A stretch of DNA of 64,000 nt from QIAW01 sp035487295 (GTDB lineage Bacteria; Acidobacteriota; Terriglobia; Terriglobales; Acidobacteriaceae): positions 1 to 64,000 of the forward strand of contig DATHMH010000031.1 in the NCBI GenBank assembly GCA_035487295.1. Direction: 5' to 3'. Under the pieces are notes generated by a model. It did no database searches, had not been told where the DNA came from, and saw nothing but the letters and a program-made list of their open reading frames with translations. Positions 46,486 to 55,487 of the stretch are shown here, piece by piece (position 1 is the first letter of the stretch; every line of letters starts with the position of its first letter). The position numbers and the translations under genes were made by a program.

Positions 46486-49296
46486 TCAGGCCGCTGCGGC
46501 AACACCCGGAACACGGATGGGCGCTCTTCGCGATTGCAGAAATTCTGGATTCAACAGCTTCAGTCCCAAGGCTGCGTTGAAGCCGTGGATTTCTTTGACA
46601 TCAAGGTTGCGCATGAACTCAATGGTCTCTGGGCTGATGACCTGTCCGGGAACCATGATTGGAAATCCCGGCGGATAGGGAATTACAAAGTTGGCAGAAA
46701 CCAATTCAGGCCCTTCTTTCAAACGCTTGTCAATTTCGGGGCTAGACAACTTCAGATGTTCACACTGCTCTTCGCGATAGGCTCCGAAGAAGGCCGAGCG
46801 CATATCGCCTTCGCCTGTCACGCTCGAAGGGTCTTCGCGGAAGGAGCTATAAAAAGAGCTGAAGTCCGGCAGATTGGGAACGTCTGTCATCAGGGATTTC
46901 ACTCGCGTCGCAAAAGCCTGTTGGGCCGCTTTGCCGCCCTGCGCCAGCCTGGTTTCAATTTCCTGCGAGATCTCAACCAGCACCTTGATGAGCTGGGCAA
47001 TATCACTGCGCGTGTTGTTGATGTTGGTTTGCAGCAGCACGCTGTTGCGGGAGGTCTTGTTGAGTTGAATGTCATATTCGGCGGCGAGCAGGTTCTTGAA
47101 CTGCGTGCCGTCGTATCCTGCCGAACCGCAAACCAGGGTGAGCCGCGTCACATCAAGGGCAAATTCGTCTTCCCGCAGCGCCTTTACCGCGGTTGCCCAG
47201 TTCACTCCGGGGGACAAATAATCGATGAATCCAGAGTTTCGAAATTCGGAAGGAATCATTTCGTCGGCCCCAAGAATGCGAAAGTACTTCGAGATCAACG
47301 GATGAGAATTGACCTCGCGGCGCACATCAAGTGCCAACTGGATAGCCCGGTTCACCAGCTCGTAACCTTCCAGTTCCATCTGCCGCCTCGCGATATCGAG
47401 CGTGGCGATGATTTGCAGGTTGGGTGAGGTGGATGCATGGGTGAATACCGCCTCATGAAATTGCTCTTCGACGGTGTGATAGTCCGGATCTTTCACCAAT
47501 ATCATCGAGCCTTGTCGCAGGCATGACATTGATTTGTGAGTGGAATTTGCCTGGTAGACGCGCAGACGGACTTTCTCTGGATTTGCCAGCAAGCGAGTCT
47601 CGAGCAGATTCGGATCGCTGGGATCCAGATCGGCCCCGAGTTTTTTCTCCTGTTCTTTGTATGCTGCCTGGTAAGCGCGGTCTTTGAACTTGCGTTCAAG
47701 AATGGCAGCCGCGCCCATTGCCGTACGCCGGCGGTAGAACGGACTCCAGCGGGCGAAGCCAAACCAGGCCTCGTCCCACAGAAAAATGAGGTCGGGCTTG
47801 ATCGCAAGGCACTCTTCCATCACACGCTCAACGTTGTAGATGTGGCCGTCGAAGGTGCAATTGGTGAGCACAAGAAGGCGAGCACGATCGAGTCTTCCTT
47901 CGGACTTCAGGTCGAGCAAAGCTTTCTTGATGGTGCGCAGCGGCACGCCACCATACATGGAATATTGCGTGAGCGGATAAGCTTCTACATAAAGAGGAAA
48001 GGCGCCGCTGAGCACTGCGCCGTAGTGATGTGATTTATGGCAGTTGCGATCAACCAGCATGATGTCACCAGGGGCCAGCAGTGCCTGTTCGACGATCTTG
48101 TTCGAGGTCGAAGTGCCGTTGGTGACAAAGAAGACGTGATCTGCACCAAAAGCCCTGGCCGCCTTCTGCTGCGCCAGTTTGATATTGCCGGTGGGCTCAA
48201 GTAGACTGTCGAGTCCTCCCGTGGTTGCTGACGATTCGGCGAGAAAGAGGTTCAATCCATAGAAGTTGCCCATGTCACGAATCCAGTTCGACTTAAAAAT
48301 GGATTTGCCTCTGGCCACTGGCAAGGCGTGGAAAGTCCCCATTGGACGTTGCGCATATTTCTGCAAGTTATCGAAATATGGAGTGTCGTAGCGGTCGGCA
48401 ATGCCATCGAGAATACTCAAATGCAATTCGAGAGGCTCTTCGACCTGGTAGAAAACCCGCCGAATGCTGGCAGCGTCAGCCTCGCCGGCCACTTTTTCGG
48501 GCTGGCGGTCGCTCAGAAAATAGATGTCGAGTTCGGGCCGCAACTGCTTCAAGCCCTGCACGAGCGCGAGGCCCAAGCCGTAAGGTTGTGACTCGACATC
48601 AATGCCACTGGCGGCAAGATAGGCAGTCAGAAATTCATGCAGAACCGGGTTGTTGTGCACCGAAGCGAAAGGAATGCCTTCATAGATCGCCACAGCTTCG
48701 AAGCTACCATTCAGAATGGCCCCAAGCACGGCGTCTTCGAAATTGCCGACGAACACCGACTCATAGATGAACTTGTCCTGCGGCCTGCGCAGCTTGCGGA
48801 ACTCTTGCGCCAATTCCGGCCATGCCGAGGCGCGAGCGGGGTTCACGATCAGAACCTCAAAATAAGGACGAACCAGAGCAGCTTCGCCAGCACTGCCAGG
48901 AATGCGCTCTGCCAGAGCGATTTGCGACTGGTCTTCGGACCGATCTTTGGCTTGCCAGTCGAAGGCATTGGTGCGATAGGAATGCGTGAGAAGTGCGGTA
49001 CTGATCGACTGAGCGAGCCGAGCCGTTTCTGCCGCATTTTCTTCGAGGATGCGCTGGTTGAGAATTTCGAGCAGCGCTGGTCCCGGAAAAGCAAAAAAGT
49101 CTTCCCATTGCCGCAATTCCAGGAATGCAGCCGATACCGCAGCCTGCTGTTTTTGCTTTTTCGCGGGCGGCTGGTTGGCTATGGCTTCCCAAGCGCGCGC
49201 CGCCTGCAGCAGCGTGCGCCAGCGGTCAAAGCGCGCTTCGGCCACGGTGAAAAACTGGTCAACTCGAGAATCAGGTGTTTTGGTTGTGCTACTCAT
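46486..49296 (-). CDS. Orn/Lys/Arg-type PLP decarboxylase, long form
   Basis: 936 residues, fold-type I, related to inducible lysine/arginine/ornithine decarboxylases but about 180-220 residues longer than the usual 715-755. An N-terminal extension (about 1-150) precedes the receiver-like wing domain. The PLP site includes FFVTNGTSTSNKIV, DEAWFGFARWSPFY and the Schiff-base Lys in NSTHKSMSCLRQGSMI; a C-terminal domain (from about 720) contains PPGFPIMVPGQVIS. It decarboxylates a basic amino acid with proton consumption, the classical acid-resistance reaction. The gene starts an operon with the AspT-type exchanger; operator site 14 is 59 bp upstream. Confidence 0.9.
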   Translation of the reverse strand: MSSTTKTPDSRVDQFFTVAEARFDRWRTLLQAARAWEAIANQPPAKKQKQQAAVSAAFLELRQWEDFFAFPGPALLEILNQRILEENAAETARLAQSISTALLTHSYRTNAFDWQAKDRSEDQSQIALAERIPGSAGEAALVRPYFEVLIVNPARASAWPELAQEFRKLRRPQDKFIYESVFVGNFEDAVLGAILNGSFEAVAIYEGIPFASVHNNPVLHEFLTAYLAASGIDVESQPYGLGLALVQGLKQLRPELDIYFLSDRQPEKVAGEADAASIRRVFYQVEEPLELHLSILDGIADRYDTPYFDNLQKYAQRPMGTFHALPVARGKSIFKSNWIRDMGNFYGLNLFLAESSATTGGLDSLLEPTGNIKLAQQKAARAFGADHVFFVTNGTSTSNKIVEQALLAPGDIMLVDRNCHKSHHYGAVLSGAFPLYVEAYPLTQYSMYGGVPLRTIKKALLDLKSEGRLDRARLLVLTNCTFDGHIYNVERVMEECLAIKPDLIFLWDEAWFGFARWSPFYRRRTAMGAAAILERKFKDRAYQAAYKEQEKKLGADLDPSDPNLLETRLLANPEKVRLRVYQANSTHKSMSCLRQGSMILVKDPDYHTVEEQFHEAVFTHASTSPNLQIIATLDIARRQMELEGYELVNRAIQLALDVRREVNSHPLISKYFRILGADEMIPSEFRNSGFIDYLSPGVNWATAVKALREDEFALDVTRLTLVCGSAGYDGTQFKNLLAAEYDIQLNKTSRNSVLLQTNINNTRSDIAQLIKVLVEISQEIETRLAQGGKAAQQAFATRVKSLMTDVPNLPDFSSFYSSFREDPSSVTGEGDMRSAFFGAYREEQCEHLKLSSPEIDKRLKEGPELVSANFVIPYPPGFPIMVPGQVISPETIEFMRNLDVKEIHGFNAALGLKLLNPEFLQSRRAPIRVPGVAAAA

Positions 49297-49355
49297 GGAT
49301 GATCTCCGTCTTCTGAACCCGCGCTGAGGTTATGACACGACTTCTTTTGTTGAAA

Positions 49356-49371
49356 CTGTTAGAAATTACAG
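49356..49371 (-). promoter_or_regulatory. Island operator site 14 (decarboxylase operon)
   Basis: CTGTTAGAAATTACAG; on the minus strand TAACCT follows after 23 nt, 59 bp from the decarboxylase ATG. Confidence 0.7.
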
Positions 49372-49602
49372 AATGAATTGGCTTTGTTGGCGTCCTCGTA
49401 GGTCGTCATGCTGATCGGAGCCGCGCTTTTTTTGCGGCGGACTCGGCAAGTGGGATGTGAAGGCTTGGTTGACATCCTTTGAAATTTTGGACATTGTCGC
49501 AGTTCAGGATGGAAGAGGGACAAATTCCAGCCGGGCCGATTTCAAGCCGCCAGTGGTCCCCCTCTCCATCCGACGTCCCTTGGCGCTCAGGCGAATCGGC
49601 AC

Positions 49603-49618
49603 CTGTCAGCATTGCCAG
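49603..49618 (+). promoter_or_regulatory. Island operator site 15 (49710 gene)
   Basis: CTGTCAGCATTGCCAG; TATGTT follows after 24 nt, 91 bp before ATG-49710. It lies inside the over-long frame starting at 49479 and argues for the later start. Confidence 0.68.
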
Positions 49619-49709
49619 TCGTTCGCGAGATGTTGCTCGCTGTATGTTGGCCATTGCAATACGCGCCAGCACTGATGGGCGTCCGCATGTGGCGTGTAGA
49701 AGAGGGAGC

Positions 49710-50120
49710 ATGAAATCGGATTTTTCATCACCGTCACTGGGATGGTTGGGCAAAGAAACGATGTGGAATGTCCTGGCGCTGGCGTTCATGCATGCAGCCG
49801 TTTTCAGCACGTTGTGCCAAAGTCAAAACCACTCACCCGAATATCAAAAAGGCACAATCACTTCTGTCGTGCAACATGAAAAGGCAGAAAGCAGCGATGA
49901 TTCTGTTCCTCGCTATGACGTTTCCATCAAAGCCGGCGATACGGTCTACGTTGTGCTGTACACGCCGCCGAATGGACTAGATACCGTTAAATACAAAGCA
50001 GGAATGAATGTGCTGGTCTGGATTGAAAAAGACACGATGACCTTCCATGATCTGCTGGGCCGAACGATCAAAGTGCCGATCCTTCGACGGGAGATTGTTC
50101 CAACTCAAAGCAGCAAGTAA
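49710..50120 (+). CDS. Small secreted beta protein
   Basis: 136 residues from ATG-49710 (MKSDFSSPSLGWLGKETMWNVLALAF), with GAGGGAG upstream. A hydrophobic segment (about 19-36) serves as signal peptide; the mature part is a compact beta domain (YQKGTITSVVQHEK; RYDVSIKAGDTVYVVLYTPPNGLDTVKYKAGMNVLVWIEKDTMTF) with a C-terminal GRTIKVPILRREIVP. Similar small exported proteins occur in acidobacteria, with no known role. It is followed after 169 bp by another operator-controlled gene, so it is probably monocistronic. Confidence 0.7.
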   Translation: MKSDFSSPSLGWLGKETMWNVLALAFMHAAVFSTLCQSQNHSPEYQKGTITSVVQHEKAESSDDSVPRYDVSIKAGDTVYVVLYTPPNGLDTVKYKAGMNVLVWIEKDTMTFHDLLGRTIKVPILRREIVPTQSSK

Positions 50121-50221
50121 GCTCACCACATCTCATCTTTCTCCTAACGAGATTTCCGCAACAGTTTTCCAGGACCTTTGATCAGCGAGTTGCAATCCTG
50201 ATGCAAAGATGAGGTACTCGG

Positions 50222-50237
50222 CTGGCAGAAGTGACAG
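50222..50237 (+). promoter_or_regulatory. Island operator site 16 (50290 gene)
   Basis: CTGGCAGAAGTGACAG, arms good. No TAnnnT at 23-24 nt (GAAAGT there; TACTCT at 28 nt), so it is either a weaker promoter or differently spaced. The start codon is 52 bp downstream. Confidence 0.5.
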
Positions 50238-50289
50238 TTTCGCCCTTCCTAATCTGTTGCGAAAGTACTCTCAGGGAGGAATCATAATT

Positions 50290-51951
50290 ATGAAATCGGA
50301 CTTGTTCGGCGGCCTCGTTCATAAAGCATCTATCATTCAAGACAAAATATGCTTTATTTGGAAGCGAGGGGCATGGGTATTGGCGGCAGTCATGTGTGTG
50401 ACCTTATCGGCCTGGCCGCAGGAGTCGGCGCCTAACGCCGAGCTGTGGCTTGGCTATTCTCATCTTAGTTATTATCCCCAAATCCGAGGTTCGTCGGGCA
50501 GAAGCATTACCTTCAATGGCGGGGGCGGCAGCTTTGACTGGAATATCATCAAGCACTTCGGTCTTAAAGCTGAGTTTGACGGATACACAACCACGACGAA
50601 AACCTTTGTCATCCCGCCGGCCACCTCAGTTTTTCTGCCGCTGGGCGGAACCGTGCGCGCCCAGGGTAACATGTTCACTTATCTTTTTGGTCCGCAGGTA
50701 AAGGCCTACTTCCATCACTTCGAACCGTTCGGGCAGATTCTTTTCGGCGCGGCGCATACCAACTTCTATAGTGATGTGTTCCGAGTGTCGGGTGTTACCA
50801 GCCGCAGGCCCGACAACAACGCCTTCGCGATGGCATTGGGTGGCGGCGTTGATATTCGAGTAGTCCATCATTTTTCCGTCCGGCCCATCGAGGTTGATTA
50901 TTTGCTGACGCGCTTCGGAAACAACGCTGTGGTTAACAATCAGAACAATTTCCGTTATCAGGCGGGCATTGTTTTCAACTTTGGTGAAAAGGAGCAGGCA
51001 GCTCCGGTTTCCTCCAGCCTTACCCTCGAACCAACCGAAGTGATGGCGGGTGAATCGATCAAGGCGACGACCGTTCCGACTAACTTCCCACCGAAGAACA
51101 AGCTGCAGTTCAACTGGAATGCGACCGGCGGCAAGGTTGAACCGGCGCAGGCAAATGCCTCTATTGATACCACGGGCCTGGCTGCGGGCAACTATACCGT
51201 GCAGGTCCACACCACCGACGACAAGAAGCATGATGCAGTAGCCACAGCGAATTTCGCAGTGAAAGAGCCACCAAAGAACCCGCCCACGGTTTCCTGCCTT
51301 GCAAACCCCAGCACTCTGCGAGCCGGCGAGCCAGCTACTATCTCCTGCGATTGCAAGAGCCCTGATGGCCGCACGGTGGCGGTGGCCGACTGGAAGGCGA
51401 CCGGTGGCAAGATCGGCGGGAGCGGCAACACTGCAACGCTCGATACGACAGGATTACCTGCAGGGGCAGTGACGGTGAGCACAAGGTGTAGCGACGACCG
51501 TGGGCTGAGCGCGGAAGCAAATGCTTCGGTCAACGTTGAAATGCCACCTCCACCGGCGCCAACGGTCAGCAAAGCCTGCGATATCGACTTTAATAACAAA
51601 AACAAGCCTGCTCGCGTAGACAATGCCGCCAAGGGCTGCCTGGACGGCGTTTCGGACAACTTGTTGCAAAATCCGAACGCAAAGGTGATCGTGGTTGGCG
51701 AACAGATGTCAACGGAGAAAGCGAAGGGACTGGCAGCAAAGCGCGCTGTCAACGCGAAAACCTATCTGACCTCTGGTGAAAATCAGAAGGCGATTGATGC
51801 CAGCCGCGTGGAACCGCGCACCGGCGGTGCCGACGAAAACAAAGTTGAAGTCTGGTTTGTGCCTGAAGGGGCGGCCTTCGAACAAGCCGGCACTAATCTG
51901 GTCAACGAAGCAGAAGTAAGTGTCGCAAAGGCGGAGCGGCGCCGGCGATGA
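50290..51951 (+). CDS. Outer-membrane barrel with Ig-like and OmpA-like regions
   Basis: 553 residues from ATG-50290 (MKSDLFGGLVHKASIIQDK), preceded by AGGGAGGAA; the frame start at 50209 overlaps operator site 16. The N-terminal part after a signal (about 45-62) is an eight-stranded OmpA-type barrel (ELWLGYSHLSYYPQIRG ... NFRYQAGIVFNFGE). Two Ig/PKD-like beta domains follow (about 265-350 and 360-440, each with WxATGGK...A.LDTTGL), then a C-terminal domain with DIDFNNKNKPARVDNAAKGCLDGVSDNLLQNPNAKVIVVGEQ, which resembles a divergent OmpA peptidoglycan-binding fold. Probably a structural link from outer membrane to wall. A terminator follows. Confidence 0.75.
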   Translation: MKSDLFGGLVHKASIIQDKICFIWKRGAWVLAAVMCVTLSAWPQESAPNAELWLGYSHLSYYPQIRGSSGRSITFNGGGGSFDWNIIKHFGLKAEFDGYTTTTKTFVIPPATSVFLPLGGTVRAQGNMFTYLFGPQVKAYFHHFEPFGQILFGAAHTNFYSDVFRVSGVTSRRPDNNAFAMALGGGVDIRVVHHFSVRPIEVDYLLTRFGNNAVVNNQNNFRYQAGIVFNFGEKEQAAPVSSSLTLEPTEVMAGESIKATTVPTNFPPKNKLQFNWNATGGKVEPAQANASIDTTGLAAGNYTVQVHTTDDKKHDAVATANFAVKEPPKNPPTVSCLANPSTLRAGEPATISCDCKSPDGRTVAVADWKATGGKIGGSGNTATLDTTGLPAGAVTVSTRCSDDRGLSAEANASVNVEMPPPPAPTVSKACDIDFNNKNKPARVDNAAKGCLDGVSDNLLQNPNAKVIVVGEQMSTEKAKGLAAKRAVNAKTYLTSGENQKAIDASRVEPRTGGADENKVEVWFVPEGAAFEQAGTNLVNEAEVSVAKAERRRR

Positions 51952-51976
51952 AAATCTCTCAATTTTGAAATGAAAG

Positions 51977-52013
51977 CGGCTGCCCCGGTAGCAGGGCAGC
52001 CGTAAACATTTTT
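51977..52013 (+). terminator. Rho-independent terminator
   Basis: CGGCTGCCC (51977-51985) pairs with GGGCAGCCG (51994-52002), nine perfect pairs around an 8-nt loop, followed by TAAACATTTTT. It lies 26 bp after the stop of the barrel gene. Confidence 0.75.
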
Positions 52014-52064
52014 GGGACTGAAGGAGCGCCTTGCAGCGACTGAAGCCCATATGGGCTTACGGTA

Positions 52065-52130
52065 CGAGTAAACTCGCACCCTGATACAAGGCTTCGCGTC
52101 TGAGAAGATTTCTGTAACCTGTGAGGCAGG
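52065..52130. repeat. Dispersed intergenic repeat, copy B
   Basis: Contains CCCTGATACAAGGC (52079-52092) and downstream TGAGAAGATTTCTGTAA, aligning with copy A at 35270-35340. It is also between convergent genes, here just after a terminator and the small palindrome AAGCCCATATGGGCTT. Confidence 0.4.
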
Positions 52131-52188
52131 CGGTGTCTTACATACCATCTCCAGCCAGAAAGTCTTACGACAAACTGAAATGCGCTAG

Positions 52189-52836
52189 CTAGGTGCCTGT
52201 AATGTGGTTCCTCACAGCATATTTGACAAGATCAGCGCTCGTCTTGGCGCCAAGCACTTCCATCATCCGATATTTGTGAAAAGCTACTGTCCTGGTCGTT
52301 ACGTTCAAGATATCTCCAACTTCTTTCATCAATTTGCCTTCGGCCAAGAGCTGCAGGACCTCGCGTTGCCTCTGGGTGAGACGTTCAGCCTCTTGCACCT
52401 GCTTTGCGGGCTGCCGCCGCAAGTAGCTGATGGTGTCTTTCGGCAGGCTCCGTGACATGTAGGTCTTGCCGCGCAGCACCTCGCGGACGGCCAGGACCAT
52501 TTCTTCAGCAGCGCAGGTTTTGAGAAGGTACCCTGAAGCGCCACGGCGGAAGGCTTCGGCTGCGACATCGTTGTCATGATTCATCGTCAGGAATATGAGT
52601 TTGAGTGAGGGCAAAGCTTGTTTCAGTTGTTGGCCGGCATCGAGGCCATTCAAAACAGGCATGGTGATATCGACCAGAATTACGTTCGGACGCAACTCGA
52701 TGGCGGTCTGGACCAGGTCACGTCCATTGTTCACTGTACCTACCACGTTGTATTCCGGTTCCAGAAGTCTCTTGCAGAGCTCCGCAACCAAAGTATGATC
52801 GTCAGCTATGAGGATACGAGGACGGTTCGTCAGCAT
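52189..52836 (-). CDS. NarL/LuxR-type response regulator
   Basis: 215 residues from ATG-52836 (MLTNRPRILIADDHTLVAEL), GGAG upstream; the frame extends to 52947 without a better start. Receiver domain (about 5-122): acidic DD in IADDH, phospho-Asp in VILVDITMPVLNG, Thr in IFLTMN and Lys in GYLLKT. A LuxR/GerE HTH (about 145-205) carries LTQRQREVLQLLAEGKLMKEVGDILNVTTRTVAFHKYRMMEVL. It is the type of DNA-binding domain that recognises lux-box-like inverted repeats, so it is a candidate regulator of the island operators (inference). No operator copy is seen in front of it. Confidence 0.9.
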   Translation of the reverse strand: MLTNRPRILIADDHTLVAELCKRLLEPEYNVVGTVNNGRDLVQTAIELRPNVILVDITMPVLNGLDAGQQLKQALPSLKLIFLTMNHDNDVAAEAFRRGASGYLLKTCAAEEMVLAVREVLRGKTYMSRSLPKDTISYLRRQPAKQVQEAERLTQRQREVLQLLAEGKLMKEVGDILNVTTRTVAFHKYRMMEVLGAKTSADLVKYAVRNHITGT

Positions 52837-52981
52837 GGTAATGAATCTCCGATAATAATTTCTACAGGCAAGAGTGTTCATTTGCCAACTAGGAAAACTA
52901 CTAGGTTGTTGAGTCGCAGATGGTAACGGCATAGGACGAAAGGGCATGAAGTTTGATGGCTTTGCCCCAATGAATCTAATT

Positions 52982-54055
52982 TCAGCTGCGTTGTGCGTCT
53001 TCGTCTACATGCACACCACCGCTGACATATTGTTTGCCCTGCAGTATCGACTGAATGGCGGGCCAAAGGTCATTGGAAGCGCTTGTCTTGAGGATGTATC
53101 CCTTCGCCCCATGATTCAAGACATGGCTTGCTATGGCTGCGCTGCTGTTCATCGTCAGGAAGAGTATCGCTGCGCTGGGTACGAGCTGCTGAATGCGCAT
53201 TGCGGCTTCGATTCCATTGACTCCGGGAAGAGCGATATCCAGCAGGATGATGTCGGGCCTGAGCTCTTTTGCCTTGTTGATTGCTGTCATTCCATCTGCG
53301 GCAGAGCCGACAATCTGTAAGTGCGTGTGTTCTTCGAGCAGCACTCGGACCATTTTGTGCCAGGAAGGATAGTCGTCCACAACGAGAATGCGAATTGTCC
53401 TGCCTGGCGCGGGCGCTGCCCACTCGAACGGGATGAACCCGCTTTCCCCGCGCTTTTCGAAAGCTGGCTCAGAGGTGAGAAGCTCGTGCTGGCCCGGTTC
53501 GCTCTCGGAAACAGCCTGGTTTCTGACTGCGATCGATCGCTGCCGCCGTGTGGCAGATCCCTTTCCGGCAAACACGGCTTGCTCGTGAACCATCTTCGTT
53601 TGTGTATGAATTGCGCGACTCTGTTCGATATGTCCCATTGACTCTTGTATCAAAGAAGCTGATTGCTCTGTGGCGGAAGCGTATCGTTTGCAGGCCAGCT
53701 TCGCCTCGTCGCACATGGCCCTGGCCAGCTCAATGAGATCTGCCAGCTCTTTTAGCCAGTCAGCAGGTGAAGTAAGGTGAGGGACTATCAAATCAAAACT
53801 AGAAAGGGAATATTTTTTGCTCCCGCTCTGAAAGAGGATCAGGGGCACCGGGCTGCGGGAACGGATGCGAGAAAGTTCTTCGCCGGGCTGAATATGGCTT
53901 TCGCTCACAACAACAGCATCGAACCCAGGTTGCTGCAATGCCGCGTTCAATCTGGGGAGGGACGTGCCACATTCATTAACTTCGTAACCGCTTTGTACCA
54001 GTGTTGAGACGACAGCGCTGCGATCAATTCCAAAATGAACTATCCTGATAGCCAT
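52982..54055 (-). CDS. Two-receiver regulator without DNA-binding domain
   Basis: 357 residues; GGAG 7 nt before ATG-54055. The N-terminal ~110 residues resemble a receiver fold (IRIVHFGIDRSAVVSTLVQSGYEVNECG) but lack a clear phosphoacceptor context, so they look like a pseudo-receiver. A helical linker (about 105-210) follows. The C-terminal receiver (about 218-340) is complete: VVDDY, phospho-Asp in IILLDIALPGVNG, Thr in LFLTMN, Lys in GYILKTS. The C-terminal receiver resembles those of the neighbouring NarL proteins with the HTH lost. It may act as a phosphate sink or modulator of the cluster's kinases. Confidence 0.8.
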   Translation of the reverse strand: MAIRIVHFGIDRSAVVSTLVQSGYEVNECGTSLPRLNAALQQPGFDAVVVSESHIQPGEELSRIRSRSPVPLILFQSGSKKYSLSSFDLIVPHLTSPADWLKELADLIELARAMCDEAKLACKRYASATEQSASLIQESMGHIEQSRAIHTQTKMVHEQAVFAGKGSATRRQRSIAVRNQAVSESEPGQHELLTSEPAFEKRGESGFIPFEWAAPAPGRTIRILVVDDYPSWHKMVRVLLEEHTHLQIVGSAADGMTAINKAKELRPDIILLDIALPGVNGIEAAMRIQQLVPSAAILFLTMNSSAAIASHVLNHGAKGYILKTSASNDLWPAIQSILQGKQYVSGGVHVDEDAQRS

Positions 54056-54153
54056 AAGGTGCTCCAGATCTCTTTAGCGTAGCGCAAGTTATTTTTATCT
54101 GTTTGGAACCCTTGGACAAAAATGGGAACGCCAAGATTCGCCGCATGGTGTGC

Positions 54154-54816
54154 TCAAGGCGGGTTCGATGAAATCAGATGATGCTTGAGCGCAAACAAGA
54201 CCAGCTCGGCGTTGTTTTTGACGTTGAATGATTTCATGATGCGGTATTTATGGAACATCACGGTTTTCTCGCTGATCTTCAGGATATGCGCCACCTCTTT
54301 CATGGGGCGGCCTTCAGCGAGCAACTGCAGCACATCTTTTTGGCGGGGACTCAGTTCCCTGGAGACTTGATGGGCGCGGGCTTTCTCCACCGCCCAGTTT
54401 TGCAAGCGCAGCTTCGGCGTGATATACGGTCTCCCGTTGAGCACTTCGGAGATCGCCTTCATCAGCTCCGAGATCGCGGAATGCTTGAGAACGTATCCTA
54501 TGGCGCCCAGATTCAGAGCGGCAGCTGCAAGGCTAAAATCGTCGATCATCGTCAAGAACACAAACTTTACAGCCGGAAGAGACGATCGTAAACGCTCGGC
54601 GGCGGCCAGACCATTCAACAATGGCATGCTGATATCGAGCACAATAACATCTGGCTTAAGCGTGGGGGCTTCAGTGAGAAGTGTTCGCCCGTCTCCAACA
54701 ATGCCAACTACGTCGTAACTTTCCTGCACGAGGATACGCAGTCCTTCAGCCACGATGCTGTGATCGTCAGCAATGAGAACGCGGGCGCGATTTGTGGAAG
54801 ATCCGGGATATGGCAT
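54154..54816 (-). CDS. NarL/LuxR-type response regulator (second)
   Basis: 220 residues. Receiver (about 10-127): VLIADDHSIVAEG, phospho-Asp in VIVLDISMPLLNG, Thr in VFLTMI and Lys in GYVLKHS. The LuxR/GerE HTH (about 148-208) reads LSPRQKDVLQLLAEGRPMKEVAHILKISEKTVMFHKYRIMKSF. It is clearly paralogous to the protein at 52836, including the unusual FHKYRxM in the recognition helix, so the two may bind related sites. No strong Shine-Dalgarno. It lies downstream of the frameshifted receiver and the large kinase on the same strand. Confidence 0.9.
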   Translation of the reverse strand: MPYPGSSTNRARVLIADDHSIVAEGLRILVQESYDVVGIVGDGRTLLTEAPTLKPDVIVLDISMPLLNGLAAAERLRSSLPAVKFVFLTMIDDFSLAAAALNLGAIGYVLKHSAISELMKAISEVLNGRPYITPKLRLQNWAVEKARAHQVSRELSPRQKDVLQLLAEGRPMKEVAHILKISEKTVMFHKYRIMKSFNVKNNAELVLFALKHHLISSNPP

Positions 54817-54939
54817 GGCGTTGTTGCCGTAAGTAAGTTAGCTTCTTGACCGCATTGCCCGGCAGTTTCAAACATCGATTCGAACCAGGCCGCCCGCAGC
54901 AGACAAACATCATACCAGCAGGCAAGCGAAGCCCCCATT

Positions 54940-55344
54940 CTAGTGACGTTTGTAGAGCAGACATGCGGAAACAAAGAGCTTGCTGGCGAGCACAGCATTG
55001 ATGGCGGGAGAACAGATCGTTGCGTAGCCGTGATTGCACCACATACGCCGGTTCTCCCGAGCCCATGGCCGCATTGACGACCTCGGAGTCTTCATGAACG
55101 GTCAAAAAAATGATTTTGGAATGACAACCGGAGTCGCGCAGCCGGCAAGCCACATCGATCCCGCTCGGTTCTCCGATAGAAATATCGAGGACTATGAATT
55201 CGGGCTTATGCCGGTTGTAGTCGCGCAAAACATCAGCTCCATTGTCTACCGTGACGACTGCATAAACGTTTTTCCTGAGCAATAGGAGACATGACTGAGG
55301 ACCGCATGGTTATCGCCGGCGAGCAATATTCTTATCTTAGGCAC
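54940..55344 (-). pseudogene. Receiver-domain gene with two compensating frameshifts
   Basis: From GTG-55344 (with AAAGGA upstream) the frame reads MPKIRILLAGDNHAVLSHVS, then one base is missing and the receiver continues one frame over as LLLRKNVYAVVTVDNGADVL through IVLDISIGEPSGIDVA (phospho-Asp) and IIFLTVHEDSE. Near 55007 an extra C in TCTCCC returns it to the first frame, giving AINAVLASKLFVSACLLYKRH and a stop at 54942-54940. Start and stop are in the same frame, about 134 codons apart. Either a decaying gene or two sequencing errors; the acidic pair is also degraded (AGDN for ADDH). No HTH. Confidence 0.7.
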
Positions 55345-55442
55345 ATGCGATCCTTTTACGAATCGCTGGGGGCTGTAGAACAGAGCCTGTACCACAGGGT
55401 CAGCTTTATACCGAGATTATTGTTCTTGTAAAGTCTTTGCTA

Positions 55443-55458
55443 CTGCTAGAAGTAACGG
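55443..55458 (-). promoter_or_regulatory. Island operator site 17, degenerate (frameshifted receiver)
   Basis: CTGCTAGAAGTAACGG differs from a perfect copy at two arm positions; on the minus strand TAATCT follows after 23 nt and the GTG is 98 bp away. Spacing retained, arms eroding. Confidence 0.5.
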
Positions 55459-55487
55459 GGAGCGATTCGGCCCGAGCCTTGAAAGAA

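Larger units (their letters stand above)
49297..49709. other. Divergent intergenic region with two operators
   Basis: 413 bp between the decarboxylase and the small secreted protein. Sites 14 and 15 face opposite directions. No gene is seen; in-frame upstream codons of the 49710 gene (back to 49479) lack a start signal and contain operator site 15. Confidence 0.5.
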
